Below, piece after piece: positions 8,332 to 16,921 of a stretch of DNA of 64,000 nt. How positions within the stretch are numbered: position 1 is the stretch's first letter; every line of letters begins with the position of its first letter. The DNA is taken from positions 496,001 to 560,000 of the forward strand of contig CAWICV010000013.1 in NCBI GenBank assembly GCA_963834705.1, read 5' to 3'. The notes beneath the pieces are model-generated. The model was not told where the DNA came from. It worked only from the letters and a program-made list of their open reading frames with translations, and ran no database searches. Both the position numbers and the translations under genes were made by a program. The DNA is from RYN-230 sp963834705. Its GTDB lineage: Bacteria > Actinomycetota > Actinomycetes > Streptosporangiales > Streptosporangiaceae.

Positions 8332-9492
8332 TCAGCTGAACGCGGACGCCGGCACCGGCACCGGGCTGGCCGGCACCAGCGTGGCCACCGAGACATGCGG
8401 CCAGGTCAGCCCGTTGAAGTTGAGGAAGACCTGCTGGGCGTACTGGATCTGGGTCGCGCTGACCGTGATGGTGCGCGGTGCGGTGATCGCGACCGGCGGG
8501 TTGACCAGGAACTCGGGCGCCGGCTGCCCTTCGGCACCGGTCTCGGCCGCGATGGTCAGCGGTGGCTGGCCCGGAGTGAAGACCGGCACCTCGATGCTGA
8601 ATTCGGCGGTCTCGATCCAGAACGTCGCCTCCATCTTCAGCGTCTGGGCGTTCGGCGCGCTGGCTTTCTTGTCACCGAGCAGGAACGCGATGTTGTCCGT
8701 GCCGCCGCCGAACAGCGGGGACGCCGGGTCGGTGGAGATGGTGATCACCTTGGTGGAGGTGATGGTCTGCGACGCGATGTGGTTGCGCAGCAGCGTGGTC
8801 GGGTCGGACAGGATCTTCTGCGTGATGGTGCCGGCCGTGATGAACGGGGCCAGGTCCTGCGGGATCCGCGCCGTCTTCTCGCTGGTGGCGGTCTGGCTCG
8901 GGAACGGCACCTTGGATGTCGGCTGGCCGGTGGTGAACGGGGTGATGTCGATGGCCTTGATGTCCGGCTTCCCCGTGACGTTGGCCGACGTCCCCTGGGC
9001 CTCGATCGTGGTGCCGTGCGGAATCGACGCCATCCGCACCAGCGTCCCGCCCTCGTGCGGGTCGGTGGTGGCCGGGACGGCCATCCACAGGCCCGGCTCG
9101 AAATGGATCCCGATGGGCTGGCTGGGCACCGTCACGTCAGTGATCGTCTGCAGGTACGGGACGCCATTGAGGAAGATGTCCCCCTGCACCTCACCCCGGT
9201 TGGGTACCGAGCCCAGGCTCGGCGAGAACGACAGGGTTTCGTGAGTTAAATTCAGCTCCAGCACGTTGTCGCTGCCGGATACCGGCGAGGGCAGCTGCGT
9301 CGGCGTTTGCGAGCTGTCCGGCCGGAAGATGGTGTTGAAGCCGTTCCCGCGGAACGTGCCAGTGAACGCGGCCAGCGGGCCCAGACCCGGCACCTTGGAA
9401 CTGACCGCCCGCACCGTGGTCAGGCTGGAAACATCCCCGAACCGGAATCCGCTGGGAATGGACAGGGCGGTTTCGAGGCGCACGTCAGTCAT
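8332..9492 (-). CDS. Hypothetical protein, possible lipocalin/nitrobindin-like beta-barrel (heme-binding?)
   Basis: A 386-aa beta-rich protein without signal peptide or membrane helix. The N-terminal half has features reminiscent of small ligand-binding beta-barrels: LAAFTGTFRGNGFNTI, VLELNLTHETLSFSP, GEVQGDIFLNGVPYLQTI, IGIHFEPGLWMAVPATTDP and LVRMASIPHGTTIEAQG, a pattern seen in proteins annotated as heme-binding or fatty-acid-binding barrels. The C-terminal half (TATFWIET-like strands, QIQYAQQVFLNFNGLTWPHV) repeats beta-strand character and looks like a second sandwich. Heme binding is a guess from pattern only. The gene stands alone, downstream of the NHL pseudogene, with a weak AT-rich leader at 9493-9540. 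Confidence 0.72.
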   Translation of the reverse strand: MTDVRLETALSIPSGFRFGDVSSLTTVRAVSSKVPGLGPLAAFTGTFRGNGFNTIFRPDSSQTPTQLPSPVSGSDNVLELNLTHETLSFSPSLGSVPNRGEVQGDIFLNGVPYLQTITDVTVPSQPIGIHFEPGLWMAVPATTDPHEGGTLVRMASIPHGTTIEAQGTSANVTGKPDIKAIDITPFTTGQPTSKVPFPSQTATSEKTARIPQDLAPFITAGTITQKILSDPTTLLRNHIASQTITSTKVITISTDPASPLFGGGTDNIAFLLGDKKASAPNAQTLKMEATFWIETAEFSIEVPVFTPGQPPLTIAAETGAEGQPAPEFLVNPPVAITAPRTITVSATQIQYAQQVFLNFNGLTWPHVSVATLVPASPVPVPASAFS

Positions 9493-9587
9493 GATTTTCC
9501 TCCCGTACTTTCTCCCCGTTTCGACCGCTATCGTCGCAGAGTCTCGCGCGTGGGTCGAATGGTTGCGAAGAGCCGCTGGCCGGCGGG

Positions 9588-11105
9588 CTAGCGCCCGGCC
9601 AGCCCCAGCACCTCGGCGGCGGCCTGGGCGCTGGCCCGGGCCGCGCCGTAGGTGGCCACGTGCACCCCGCCCGGCGGCTGCCAGAACGGCAGGCCCATGT
9701 CCAGCACCACCATGTCCGGCCGGGCCGCGAGCAGGCCGGTGACCACGGCCCGGGCGGCCGGGTACCGGTGCGCGTCACGGACCACCACGATCAGCGGCCG
9801 CCCGGCCGAGGCGGTCAGCGCCGCGTCGATGACCGGCACCGTCTCGCCGTCGGCCAGGCTGGCCGGGGCCAGCTGCAGGCGGCTGGCCGGCACCCACGGC
9901 GCCAGGCCCCACGGCACGCTGCCCACCGCGATGTTCTCCGGCGCGCCGAGCTGCAGCACGGCCGGGTCGGGCAGCGGGCCCGGCGGGCCGGACACCCGGA
10001 CGGCCCGGCGCGCCGCGGCCAGCCCGATGCGGGCCCGCCCGGCCCGGCCGTCAGCCCCATCCGCCCCGGTCATATCGTCCCCCCGGGCCGCACTGGCCGG
10101 CCCGGCCAGCCAGCCGCGCAGCCGGGCGACGCTCTGCTCGGCTTCCTCCAGCCGCTGCGCGGGCAGCCGGCCGCTGGCCAGCGCCTCGGCCAGCGCGGCG
10201 CGGACGGCCAGGTAGCCGTCCTGGCCGGTATCCCGGCCCAGGCAGAGCAGGTCAGTGCCGGCCGCCACCGCGCGGACCGCCGTCTCGGCCAGCCCGTACG
10301 TCTCGCTCACCGCGCGCATCTCCAGCGCGTCGGAGATGATCACCCCGGTGAAACCCAGCTCGCCGCGGAGCAGGCCGGTCTGCGCCGCGGCGGACAGCGT
10401 CGCGGGCAGCTCGCCGGTCAGCTCGGGGACCCGCAGATGCCCGGGCATCACCCCGTTCACCCCGGCCGCGATGGCCGCGGCGAACGGCACCAGATCCCTG
10501 CGGCGCAGCGTGTCCAGATCCGCCTCGACGGTGACGATCTCGTGGTGGGTGTCCGCGCTGGTGCTGCCGTGCCCGGGGAAGTGCTTGGCACACGCGGCCA
10601 CCCCGGCCGCCTGCAGCCCGCGGACGGCGCCCGCGGCGTGCCTGGCCACCAGGTCCGGGTCGGAGCCGAACGAGCGGATGCCGATGACCGGGTTGTCCGA
10701 TGCGGTGTTCACGTCCACCGACGGGGCCAGGTCCACGGTGATGCCCAGCTCGGCCAGGTCCTGGCCGAGCGCCCGGTGCACGGCGGCGGTCAGCGTCACG
10801 TCGTCCACCGCGCCGAGCGCCGCGTTGCCCGGGTACGGGCTGCCGGTCAGGTGGTCGATCCGGGTGACGTCGCCGCCCTCCTCGTCGATGGCCACCAGCG
10901 GCTGGCCGCCGGCCCGGCGGAGCTGCGCGGTCAGCGCGGCCAGCTGCTCCGGCCCGGCGATGTTCGGGCCGAAGATGGTCACCCCGGCCAGCCCGCGCTC
11001 CAGCGCGTCCAGCACCCAGCGCGGCGCGTCATGCCCGGGGAACGGCGGGATCAGGACCGCGTCGGCCAAGCGCTCCAGGACCGGGTCAGAAAGCCCTGCG
11101 CTCAC
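9588..11105 (-). CDS. GH3 beta-N-acetylglucosaminidase (DasD/NagZ-like)
   Basis: A 505-aa cytoplasmic glycoside hydrolase family 3 enzyme with no signal peptide. It has the bacterial N-acetylglucosaminidase signature KHFPGHG(x4)DxH at residues 174-187, giving the Asp185-His187 general acid/base dyad, and the nucleophile D259 in GVIISDALEMRAV. LVAIDEEGGDVTRID binds sugar. About 150 residues after the TIM barrel form a GH3 C-terminal domain (LIVVVRDAHRYPAARAVVTG). It is the last gene of a four-gene operon; its GTG start overlaps the upstream permease stop as GTGA. Order binding protein-permease-permease-GH3 equals Streptomyces dasABCD, so the likely job is to cleave imported chitobiose to GlcNAc. 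A muropeptide-recycling role is the alternative. Confidence 0.92.
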   Translation of the reverse strand: MSAGLSDPVLERLADAVLIPPFPGHDAPRWVLDALERGLAGVTIFGPNIAGPEQLAALTAQLRRAGGQPLVAIDEEGGDVTRIDHLTGSPYPGNAALGAVDDVTLTAAVHRALGQDLAELGITVDLAPSVDVNTASDNPVIGIRSFGSDPDLVARHAAGAVRGLQAAGVAACAKHFPGHGSTSADTHHEIVTVEADLDTLRRRDLVPFAAAIAAGVNGVMPGHLRVPELTGELPATLSAAAQTGLLRGELGFTGVIISDALEMRAVSETYGLAETAVRAVAAGTDLLCLGRDTGQDGYLAVRAALAEALASGRLPAQRLEEAEQSVARLRGWLAGPASAARGDDMTGADGADGRAGRARIGLAAARRAVRVSGPPGPLPDPAVLQLGAPENIAVGSVPWGLAPWVPASRLQLAPASLADGETVPVIDAALTASAGRPLIVVVRDAHRYPAARAVVTGLLAARPDMVVLDMGLPFWQPPGGVHVATYGAARASAQAAAEVLGLAGR

Positions 11106-12010
11106 CCCTTCACCGCCCCAGCCACCAGCCCTCCAGTCATCTTGCGCTGCACCAGCAGGAAGAACACCACCACCGGGATGGTGTACAGGGTGGACGCGGC
11201 CATGATCGGCCCCCACTGCGCGCCGCCGCGGCCGAAGAAGTAGGTGACGTAGATCGGCAGCGTGTACGTGCCGTGCGCCTGGCCGAGGAACGTCAGTGCC
11301 ACGATGAACTCGTTGTACGCGGTGATGAACGAGAACACGCTGGTCGCGATCAGGCCCGGGACGACCAGCGGGAACAGGATCCGCCAGAACACCCGCAGCG
11401 GCCCGGCGCCGTCCACCGCCGCCGCCTCCTCCAGTTCCCGGGGCACGGTGGCGACGAAGTTGCGCAGCATCCAGATCGACACCGGCAGCGCCTGCGCGGC
11501 GTAGACCAGGATCAGCCCGGGCAGGCTCTGCAGCAGGTTGAGCCGGTTGAAGTCGAGGAACAGGGCGATGATCAGCGCCTGCGCGGGAATCATCTGCACG
11601 ATCAGCAGCATGATCAGGTACGCGGCGCGGAACCGGAACCGGTGCCGGGCCACCGCGACCGAGGCGAGCAGCGACACCAGCGAGGCCAGCACGACCGTGC
11701 TCACCGTGACCAGCATGCTGTTCCGGAAGAACAGCCAGTAGGACCCGATCCCGGATGCCTGGCCGCTGAACACGGAGTGGAAGTTGCCCAGCGTGGGGTG
11801 GGCAGGCCACAGGCCGGGTGTCAGCGAGTAGATCTCCTGGGATGGCTTGAACGCGGTTGACACCATCCAGAAGATCGGGAACAGCGTGAGCAGCGCGACC
11901 AGCACGGCAATGGCGTTCAATGAGAAGGTCTTGGCGTGACGGCGGGTCACGTGGCGCCGGGGGCGCGGGCGGGGACGAGCCCGTGGTCCGGAGATGGGCG
12001 CGGCGGTCAT
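11102..12010 (-). CDS. Carbohydrate ABC transporter permease (MalG/DasC type)
   Basis: A 302-aa inner-membrane permease with six predicted helices after a very Arg/Pro-rich cytoplasmic N-terminus (residues ~8-25). The EAA loop that docks the ATPase is ELEEAAAVDGAGPLRVFWRI, followed by PLVVPGLIATSVFSFITAYN. AYNEF(I)VALTF and the C-terminal VQRKMTGGLVAGAVKG are typical of CUT1-family MalG proteins. ATG 12010 overlaps the previous permease stop (ATGA) and its own stop overlaps the GH3 start. No ATPase gene is in the operon; a shared MsiK-type ATPase encoded elsewhere is expected, as for other actinomycete CUT1 importers. Confidence 0.94.
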   Translation of the reverse strand: MTAAPISGPRARPRPRPRRHVTRRHAKTFSLNAIAVLVALLTLFPIFWMVSTAFKPSQEIYSLTPGLWPAHPTLGNFHSVFSGQASGIGSYWLFFRNSMLVTVSTVVLASLVSLLASVAVARHRFRFRAAYLIMLLIVQMIPAQALIIALFLDFNRLNLLQSLPGLILVYAAQALPVSIWMLRNFVATVPRELEEAAAVDGAGPLRVFWRILFPLVVPGLIATSVFSFITAYNEFIVALTFLGQAHGTYTLPIYVTYFFGRGGAQWGPIMAASTLYTIPVVVFFLLVQRKMTGGLVAGAVKG

Positions 12011-13017
12011 GACAGCGCTCCCTGCCGGACCGAGGCGCGGACGTAGCCGACGGTCACGATGAGCAGGATGATCGTGAGAATCAGCGCCAGCGCGCCGCCC
12101 AGGCCGTAGCTGGGCGGGAACGTGAACGCCTTGTCGTACAGGTACAGCGACAGGTTGTACTCGTCCCGGTTGCCCAGGGCGCCGGTGAGCAGGTAGGTCT
12201 GGGTGAACACGTTGAAGTCCCAGATCACCGAGAACAGCAGCAGCACCAGGAAGATCGGCTTGAGCAGCGGGTAGGTGATCTTCCAGAAGCCCTGCCAGGC
12301 CCCGGCGCCGTCCACCCGGGCCGCCTCGAGCAGTTCGGCCGGCACTGTCTTGAGCCCGGCCAGCACGGCCACCGCCACGAACGGGAACGCCTGCCACACC
12401 ACCAGCAGCGTGGCCACCGTGTAGGCGGGGAGCGCCCCGCCGGTCGTCCAGTTGAAGCCGGCCCAGTCGGTGCTGCCCACCAGCCAGTGCGGCAGCCGGG
12501 CCAGGCTCCAGTCCACCAGCCCGCCATCCGGATTGAACAGCCAGTAGAACAGAACGCTGGCGGAAACCGGGGGGGTGGCCCAGGCCAGCAGGGCCGTGGT
12601 GCTGACCACGGCCGCCATCACCCGGCCGAGCCGGTTCAGCAGCAGGCCGATCAGCGTCCCGGTGAGCAGGGTGAGCGTCACCGAGGCCGCCGCGAACGCC
12701 GTGGTGATGCGCAGCGCCAGCCAGAACTCGGGGTCGGTGAACGTGGTGGTGTAGTTGCTCAGCCCGACCCACTGGGTGGGCGCGGCCCCATCGGTCTGCG
12801 GCAGCCCGTAGTTCTGGAACGAGTACAGCGCCACCTGCACCACCGGCCATAGCAGGACCAGGGCGATCGCGGCTACCGAGGGGAGCAGCAGCAGGTAGGG
12901 CACCAGCTTGTGGCGGCGGATCAGCGCCATGACCCCGGCCCGCCCGGCCCGGCGCCCGGGTGGCCGGGCCGGGCTGGGCGCCCGCGCGGACGGCTGGCTG
13001 GTGACGATTTCAACCAT
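12007..13017 (-). CDS. Carbohydrate ABC transporter permease (MalF/DasB type)
   Basis: A 336-aa membrane protein of the CUT1 MalF-like family. A Pro/Arg/Ala-rich N-terminus precedes the first helix (YLLLLPSVAAIALVLLWPVV). QYVGLSNY-type sequence is present as QWVGLSNYTTTFTDPEFW. The EAA loop is ELLEAARVDGAGAWQGFWKI followed by TYPLLKPIFLVLL. The periplasmic segment FNPDGGLVDWSLARLPHWL is usual for the family. It pairs with the 302-aa permease to form the pore and lies 95 bp downstream of the binding-protein gene. The stop codon overlaps the next start. Confidence 0.94.
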   Translation of the reverse strand: MVEIVTSQPSARAPSPARPPGRRAGRAGVMALIRRHKLVPYLLLLPSVAAIALVLLWPVVQVALYSFQNYGLPQTDGAAPTQWVGLSNYTTTFTDPEFWLALRITTAFAAASVTLTLLTGTLIGLLLNRLGRVMAAVVSTTALLAWATPPVSASVLFYWLFNPDGGLVDWSLARLPHWLVGSTDWAGFNWTTGGALPAYTVATLLVVWQAFPFVAVAVLAGLKTVPAELLEAARVDGAGAWQGFWKITYPLLKPIFLVLLLFSVIWDFNVFTQTYLLTGALGNRDEYNLSLYLYDKAFTFPPSYGLGGALALILTIILLIVTVGYVRASVRQGALS

Positions 13018-13112
13018 TGTTCGCGGCCCTCTCCTCGCCTGAGTGTCGCCACAGTTGGCCCGGCCGGCCGGCGCCGAGGGAAGCGCGGCCGGCCCGGCCT
13101 GTCGGGGGGTGC

Positions 13113-14465
13113 TCAGCCGTTCTCGTTACCGGTGTTGAGCACGTTCTGCAGTTCGGTGTTGGCCTTGGTCACCGTGCTGCTGAAGTTCGCGCCCTGCATC
13201 AGTGCCTTCATCATGGTCGGGATGATCGCGTCGGTCGCGTCCGCGGTGGCCCAGTTCTTCGAGTTCAGCGGGGAGATCTGGGTGTAGGCGGCGGCCTTGG
13301 CGAAGCCCGCCATCACCGGGTTGCCCGCGTACGCGCCGCCCTTGAGCTGCGCGGTGAACTCGGGGAAGAAGCCCTGCGAGTTGGCGAACGTGGTCGCGTT
13401 GGACGGGCTGTCCATCACCGAGATCAGGTTCCAGTCGGCCTGCTTGTACTTGCTCTTGGCCCAGACACCGAGGTCGGAGCCGCCGGAGAAGGCCGGGGCC
13501 GGGGTGGGCCCGTTCTGGCTCGGGATGGGGAAGGAGGCCCACTCTGACTGGTACTTCTTGCTCACCGCGGTCAGCTCGGACTGGGCCCACGGGCCGTCGA
13601 TGTACATGTCCAGCTTGCCCAGGGCGAAGTCCTCGTTGGATCCGCCCGAGGTGGCGCCGGGCGCGCCCAGCTCCGTCTGGCCGATGTACTTCGACGGGGA
13701 CAGGTGCTGGGTCAGGTACAGGTCGGCGTAGAACTTGATGCCCGCCTCGGCCTGCGGCGTGGTCAGCTTGGCCGTCCACTTGCCGCCGCTCTCGGTGGCC
13801 ACCTGGCCGCCCGCGCCCCAGATGAAGCTGACGATCGCGTTGGTGTAGTTGCTCGGTGCGCCCAGGCCGTACGTGCCCGGGTACTTCTGCTGCAGCAGCT
13901 TGGCGTCGGCGATCAGCCCGGCCCAGGTGGTGGGGGGCGAGGTGATACCAGCCTTGGCGAACTGGTCCTTGCGGTACCAGACGCCGCGCACGCCGCCGAA
14001 CCACGGCACCGCGTAGTTCTGCCCGTTCACCGTGTCGTTGGCCAGGTTGCCGGCGATGATCCCGGACCCGTAGGACCACGCCTTCACGTTGCTGGTCACA
14101 TCGGCCAGCCCGCCCTGGGCGGCGATCCCCGGGGTGTCGGTGTTGCCCAGCTCGGTGATGTCCGGGCCGCCCTTGCCGCTGGACAGCGCGTTGGTCCAGT
14201 CGGTGACCCGGCTGGTCCACGGAATCCAGTCCACGGTCACCTTGGTGTTCTTGTACTGCGGGAACTTCTTGTGGAACTCGGCGACGACCCCCTTCATCCA
14301 GGTGACCTGGGAGGGCACTGACGCGCCCATCCGCCAGACGACGATCTTGCTGGGCACCGCGCCCGAGCCGCTGGAGGAACTGCCGCTCCCTGAGCCGCAG
14401 CCCGCCGCCGCCCCGGCGAGTATGGCGGCCGCGCCGAACGCGGCGGCCGATCTGGTCAATTTCAC
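13113..14465 (-). CDS. Extracellular sugar-binding lipoprotein (family 1 SBP, DasA/NgcE-like)
   Basis: A 450-aa ABC solute-binding lipoprotein. The signal peptide (KLTRSAAAFGAAAILAG) ends in a lipobox AAGC with the lipidated Cys23, followed by a Gly/Ser linker. The mature part starts KIVVWRMGASV and contains PDITELGNTDTPGIAAQGGL, YAVPWFGGVRGVWYRKDQF and DMYIDGPWAQSEL, all typical of CUT1 oligosaccharide receptors. Start GTG 14465 has AAGGGAG 8 nt upstream. As first gene of the operon it sets the substrate; the linked GH3 N-acetylglucosaminidase suggests chitobiose or another GlcNAc sugar, but this is inference. A divergent ROK repressor and a 23-bp operator lie upstream. Confidence 0.94.
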   Translation of the reverse strand: MKLTRSAAAFGAAAILAGAAAGCGSGSGSSSSGSGAVPSKIVVWRMGASVPSQVTWMKGVVAEFHKKFPQYKNTKVTVDWIPWTSRVTDWTNALSSGKGGPDITELGNTDTPGIAAQGGLADVTSNVKAWSYGSGIIAGNLANDTVNGQNYAVPWFGGVRGVWYRKDQFAKAGITSPPTTWAGLIADAKLLQQKYPGTYGLGAPSNYTNAIVSFIWGAGGQVATESGGKWTAKLTTPQAEAGIKFYADLYLTQHLSPSKYIGQTELGAPGATSGGSNEDFALGKLDMYIDGPWAQSELTAVSKKYQSEWASFPIPSQNGPTPAPAFSGGSDLGVWAKSKYKQADWNLISVMDSPSNATTFANSQGFFPEFTAQLKGGAYAGNPVMAGFAKAAAYTQISPLNSKNWATADATDAIIPTMMKALMQGANFSSTVTKANTELQNVLNTGNENG

Positions 14466-14599
14466 TGCTGGATCTCCCTTCCGGCTTCGACCCTGAGCAC
14501 TTCTCGCAGCTACGTAGTGGTCTCAGGGCGCTCCGCCGCCGTCGGCCGTCTAGGCTGGCGGTTATCTGGGGTCGGCCCTGAGGGAACTCTGCGCCGAAA

Positions 14600-14622
14600 C
14601 TAACAGTAAAGTTTCCTATTAG
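14600..14622. promoter_or_regulatory. Palindromic ROK-type operator in the divergent promoter region
   Basis: A 23-bp near-palindrome lies between the divergently oriented binding-protein and ROK genes. It runs CTAACAG (14600-14606), TAAAGTTT (14607-14614), CCTATTAG (14615-14622). Nine of eleven base pairs are symmetric, with ends CTAA/TTAG and a core AG.AAA.TTT.CT. An AAA-N-TTT core flanked by AG/CT resembles operators of ROK repressors (NagC/XylR class). It lies 135 bp upstream of the binding-protein start and 95 bp upstream of the ROK start, so one site could control both. Confidence 0.7.
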
Positions 14623-14716
14623 ACAGACCTTGTTGCCAGATTGAGACAGAATTCAGCCCAGGAGCCTGCTGCGCCCCGGTCGGTGCTGGGGGGACTGTCA
14701 CGGAGGCGAGGACACG

Positions 14717-15901
14717 GTGGAACAACGGCCCGGCACACCACGGCTGCTGCGCGAGCTGAACGACCGCGCGGCGCTGGAGCTGCTGCTGGCCGGCGGCCCG
14801 ATGACCCGGGCCCAGATCGGCGAGCGGACCGGGCTGTCCAAGGTGACCGCGTCGCAGCTGCTGGCCCGGCTGGAAGAACGCGGCCTGGTGGCCACGGTCG
14901 GCGAGCAGGCCGGCGGCCGCGGGCCGAACGCGGCCCTGTACGCGGTCGTGCCGGCCAGTGCCTACGTGGCCGGGCTGCACGTGGAGCAGGACGAGGTCAG
15001 CGCCGGGGTGGCCGACATCACCGGCCAGGTGGTCACCCAGGTCAGCGTGGACCCGAACGGGACCAGCAACCCCGTCGAGCTGGTCCGCGGCGCGGTGGCC
15101 ACCGCGTGCAGCTCGGCGGGGGTGGCGATATCCCAGCTCAGCGCGCTGGTCATCGGCACGCCTGGCGTACTGGACCCGCGCACCGGCGACCCCTGGCTGG
15201 CGGTCAACCTGCCCGCCTGGCACGAGGGTGTGCTGGACGCGCTGCGCACCGACCTGGGCCAGCCGGTGACGATCGAGAACGACGTCAACCTGGCCGCGAT
15301 GGCCGAGCGCGCGGTCGGCGTGGCCGAGGGCGCCGACGACTTCGTGCTGATGTGGATCGGGGTCGGCCTGGGGCTGGCCACCATCATCGGCGGCCGGGTG
15401 CACCGCGGCGTCGCTGGCGCGGCTGGTGAGATCGGCTACCTGCCGGTGCCCGGGGTGCCGCTGCCGCAGGACATCGGGCACCCGGCCACCGGCGCGTTCC
15501 AGTCCCTGGTCGGCGCGTCGGCGCTGCGGCCGCTGGCCGCCGAGTACGGGTTCGCCGCGCCGGCCGCCTCGGCCGCGGTGTCCGCCGCGGTGGCCGCGGC
15601 CGAGGCCGGCGACGAGCGGGGCAGCGCGTTCCTCACCGAACTGGCCGGGCGGGTGGCGACCGGGGCGGCCGCGATCTGCGTGGTGCTCGACCCCGGCCTG
15701 GTCGTGCTGGGCGGCGAGGTCGGGCTGGCCGGCGGCACCGCGCTGGCCAGCCGGGTCGCGGCCGAGGTGGGCCGGATCTGCCCGGCCCGGCCCACCGTGG
15801 TGCCGACCGGGGTGACCGGCCGGCCGGTGCTGCGCGGCGCGATCCTGGCCGCGGTCGAGCAGGCCCGGGCGGGCCTGCTCGCCTCCGTCGCCAGCTCATG
15901 A
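14717..15901 (+). CDS. ROK family transcriptional repressor
   Basis: A 394-aa ROK protein. Residues ~8-75 are a winged HTH (MTRAQIGERTGLSKVTASQL, LARLEERGLVATVGEQ). The rest is the sugar-kinase-like fold: VIGTPGVLDPRTG, TIENDVNLAAMAERAVG and LGLATIIGGRVHRGVAGAAG with EIGYLP. The usual zinc motif CxCGxxGCxE is missing; the equivalent stretch, EIGYLPVPGVPLPQDIGHPA, has no cysteine. It is likely a sugar-responsive repressor of the divergent ABC-GH3 operon. In Streptomyces the dasABC operon has a GntR regulator (DasR) in this position, so regulator replacement is notable. The GTG start has a GGAGGCGAGG-like Shine-Dalgarno. Confidence 0.92.
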   Translation: MEQRPGTPRLLRELNDRAALELLLAGGPMTRAQIGERTGLSKVTASQLLARLEERGLVATVGEQAGGRGPNAALYAVVPASAYVAGLHVEQDEVSAGVADITGQVVTQVSVDPNGTSNPVELVRGAVATACSSAGVAISQLSALVIGTPGVLDPRTGDPWLAVNLPAWHEGVLDALRTDLGQPVTIENDVNLAAMAERAVGVAEGADDFVLMWIGVGLGLATIIGGRVHRGVAGAAGEIGYLPVPGVPLPQDIGHPATGAFQSLVGASALRPLAAEYGFAAPAASAAVSAAVAAAEAGDERGSAFLTELAGRVATGAAAICVVLDPGLVVLGGEVGLAGGTALASRVAAEVGRICPARPTVVPTGVTGRPVLRGAILAAVEQARAGLLASVASS

Positions 15902-16921
15902 TCCGGCCCTGGGGCTATTGTCCGCAGCCAGCAGCAGGACGTTGAGGTGCACGCGGCGGAAGGTGGCTGGAATCGCGGCGCGCCTGATCGCGGCGTGCAG
16001 CGCGGCCAGGTTCGCCTTGGTCGGCGGGAGGAAGCGGAAGTCATCGACCAGTTGCTGCCCCCGGCCCGGGCCGGACAGGGTGAGCAGGCTCATCCGCACC
16101 GGCAGGTAGGTCGCTGGGTCAACCCAGATGGTGGACCGGAACACCCCGCCCCCCAGCTCTGGCTTGGACACCAGCCGCATAGCGTCCACCCCGTCCACCC
16201 GCTGCCGCCCGCTGAGGTAATACCGCCCGCAGGACAGTGCCTTGGAGATGGTCGCCTGCCAGCTGGGGTACTCGGCCGGGACGGCCTGCTGGCAGCTCAG
16301 CGCCGGTGCCGGGCCCAGCCCGGATACCCCGCGGATCACCGTGCGCCAGCGGACCCGCACCGGGTATGCGGCGCCGTAGTTTTCCGCCGACTGCCGCTTG
16401 GTCAGCCCGCCGGTGCTGTTCACGAACACCAGCCGGCCGGCCGCGGACAGCCCCTCCTGCAGGTACAGCCCGTGATAGGTCCAAGAGGTCAGGTACCGGG
16501 CGGTCAGCTGGCTGAGCACCCGGGGCAGCACCGGCGTGGGCGGCGGGTGCTCCAGGGAGCCACCCATGCCCAGCGCGGTGAGCCCGAACGTCGTGCCGGG
16601 GCCGCTTTCCCGGATCATCTGGATGGCGTTGCCGTGGTCGGCCGCGGCGGCCAGCGCCCGCTCGGTGCGGCTGGCCACGTCGGCGATGGTCTGGGTACGC
16701 ACCGGGGTGCTGCTGGGCTTGTTTCTGGCAGCGGCCAGGCTGACCGTGACGGCGGCGGCCGCGGCGGCCATCGCGGTGCCGGCCGCTATGGCGGCCCGGA
16801 TCTTGGTGCGGCGCTGCCGGTTGTGCCGCTGAGCCCGCCCGACCAGCCCGTCCGGCGCGGTCGCGCCGGCCGTCAGCCGGTCCAGGCCCTCTCGCAGCGC
16901 ATCCTGCAGATCGGTGCTCAT
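15896..16921 (-). CDS. Single-pass membrane protein partner of SigE-family sigma factor (anti-sigma-like)
   Basis: Predicted 341 aa. A short cytoplasmic part (MSTDLQDALREGLDRL...), an RRTK-rich patch, one membrane helix at about 43-63 (AAIAAGTAMAAAAAAVTVSL) and a ~270-residue external domain. The latter holds TARYLTSWTYHGLYLQEG, three cysteines (LSCQQAV; KALSCGRYYL) and STIWVDPATYLPVRMSLLT, a sensor-like beta domain also known from LolA/MucB-type proteins. ATG 16921 overlaps the sigma gene stop as ATGA, so it is co-translated, which points to an anti-sigma or sigma-linked sensor. Similar proteins are common next to SigE-family genes in actinobacteria. No ZAS (HxxxCxxC) motif is seen. Its 3' end overlaps the convergent ROK gene by 6 nt. 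Confidence 0.82.
   Translation of the reverse strand: MSTDLQDALREGLDRLTAGATAPDGLVGRAQRHNRQRRTKIRAAIAAGTAMAAAAAAVTVSLAAARNKPSSTPVRTQTIADVASRTERALAAAADHGNAIQMIRESGPGTTFGLTALGMGGSLEHPPPTPVLPRVLSQLTARYLTSWTYHGLYLQEGLSAAGRLVFVNSTGGLTKRQSAENYGAAYPVRVRWRTVIRGVSGLGPAPALSCQQAVPAEYPSWQATISKALSCGRYYLSGRQRVDGVDAMRLVSKPELGGGVFRSTIWVDPATYLPVRMSLLTLSGPGRGQQLVDDFRFLPPTKANLAALHAAIRRAAIPATFRRVHLNVLLLAADNSPRAGS

Noticed and set aside
8152..9249. Plus-strand open frame opposite the beta-barrel gene
   Set aside because: Low-complexity Arg/Gly protein with no domain. The minus-strand gene has normal composition.
9588..11810. A 740-codon frame as a single protein
   Set aside because: The first 235 codons are a shadow of the permease gene. 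The GH3 enzyme starts at 11105.
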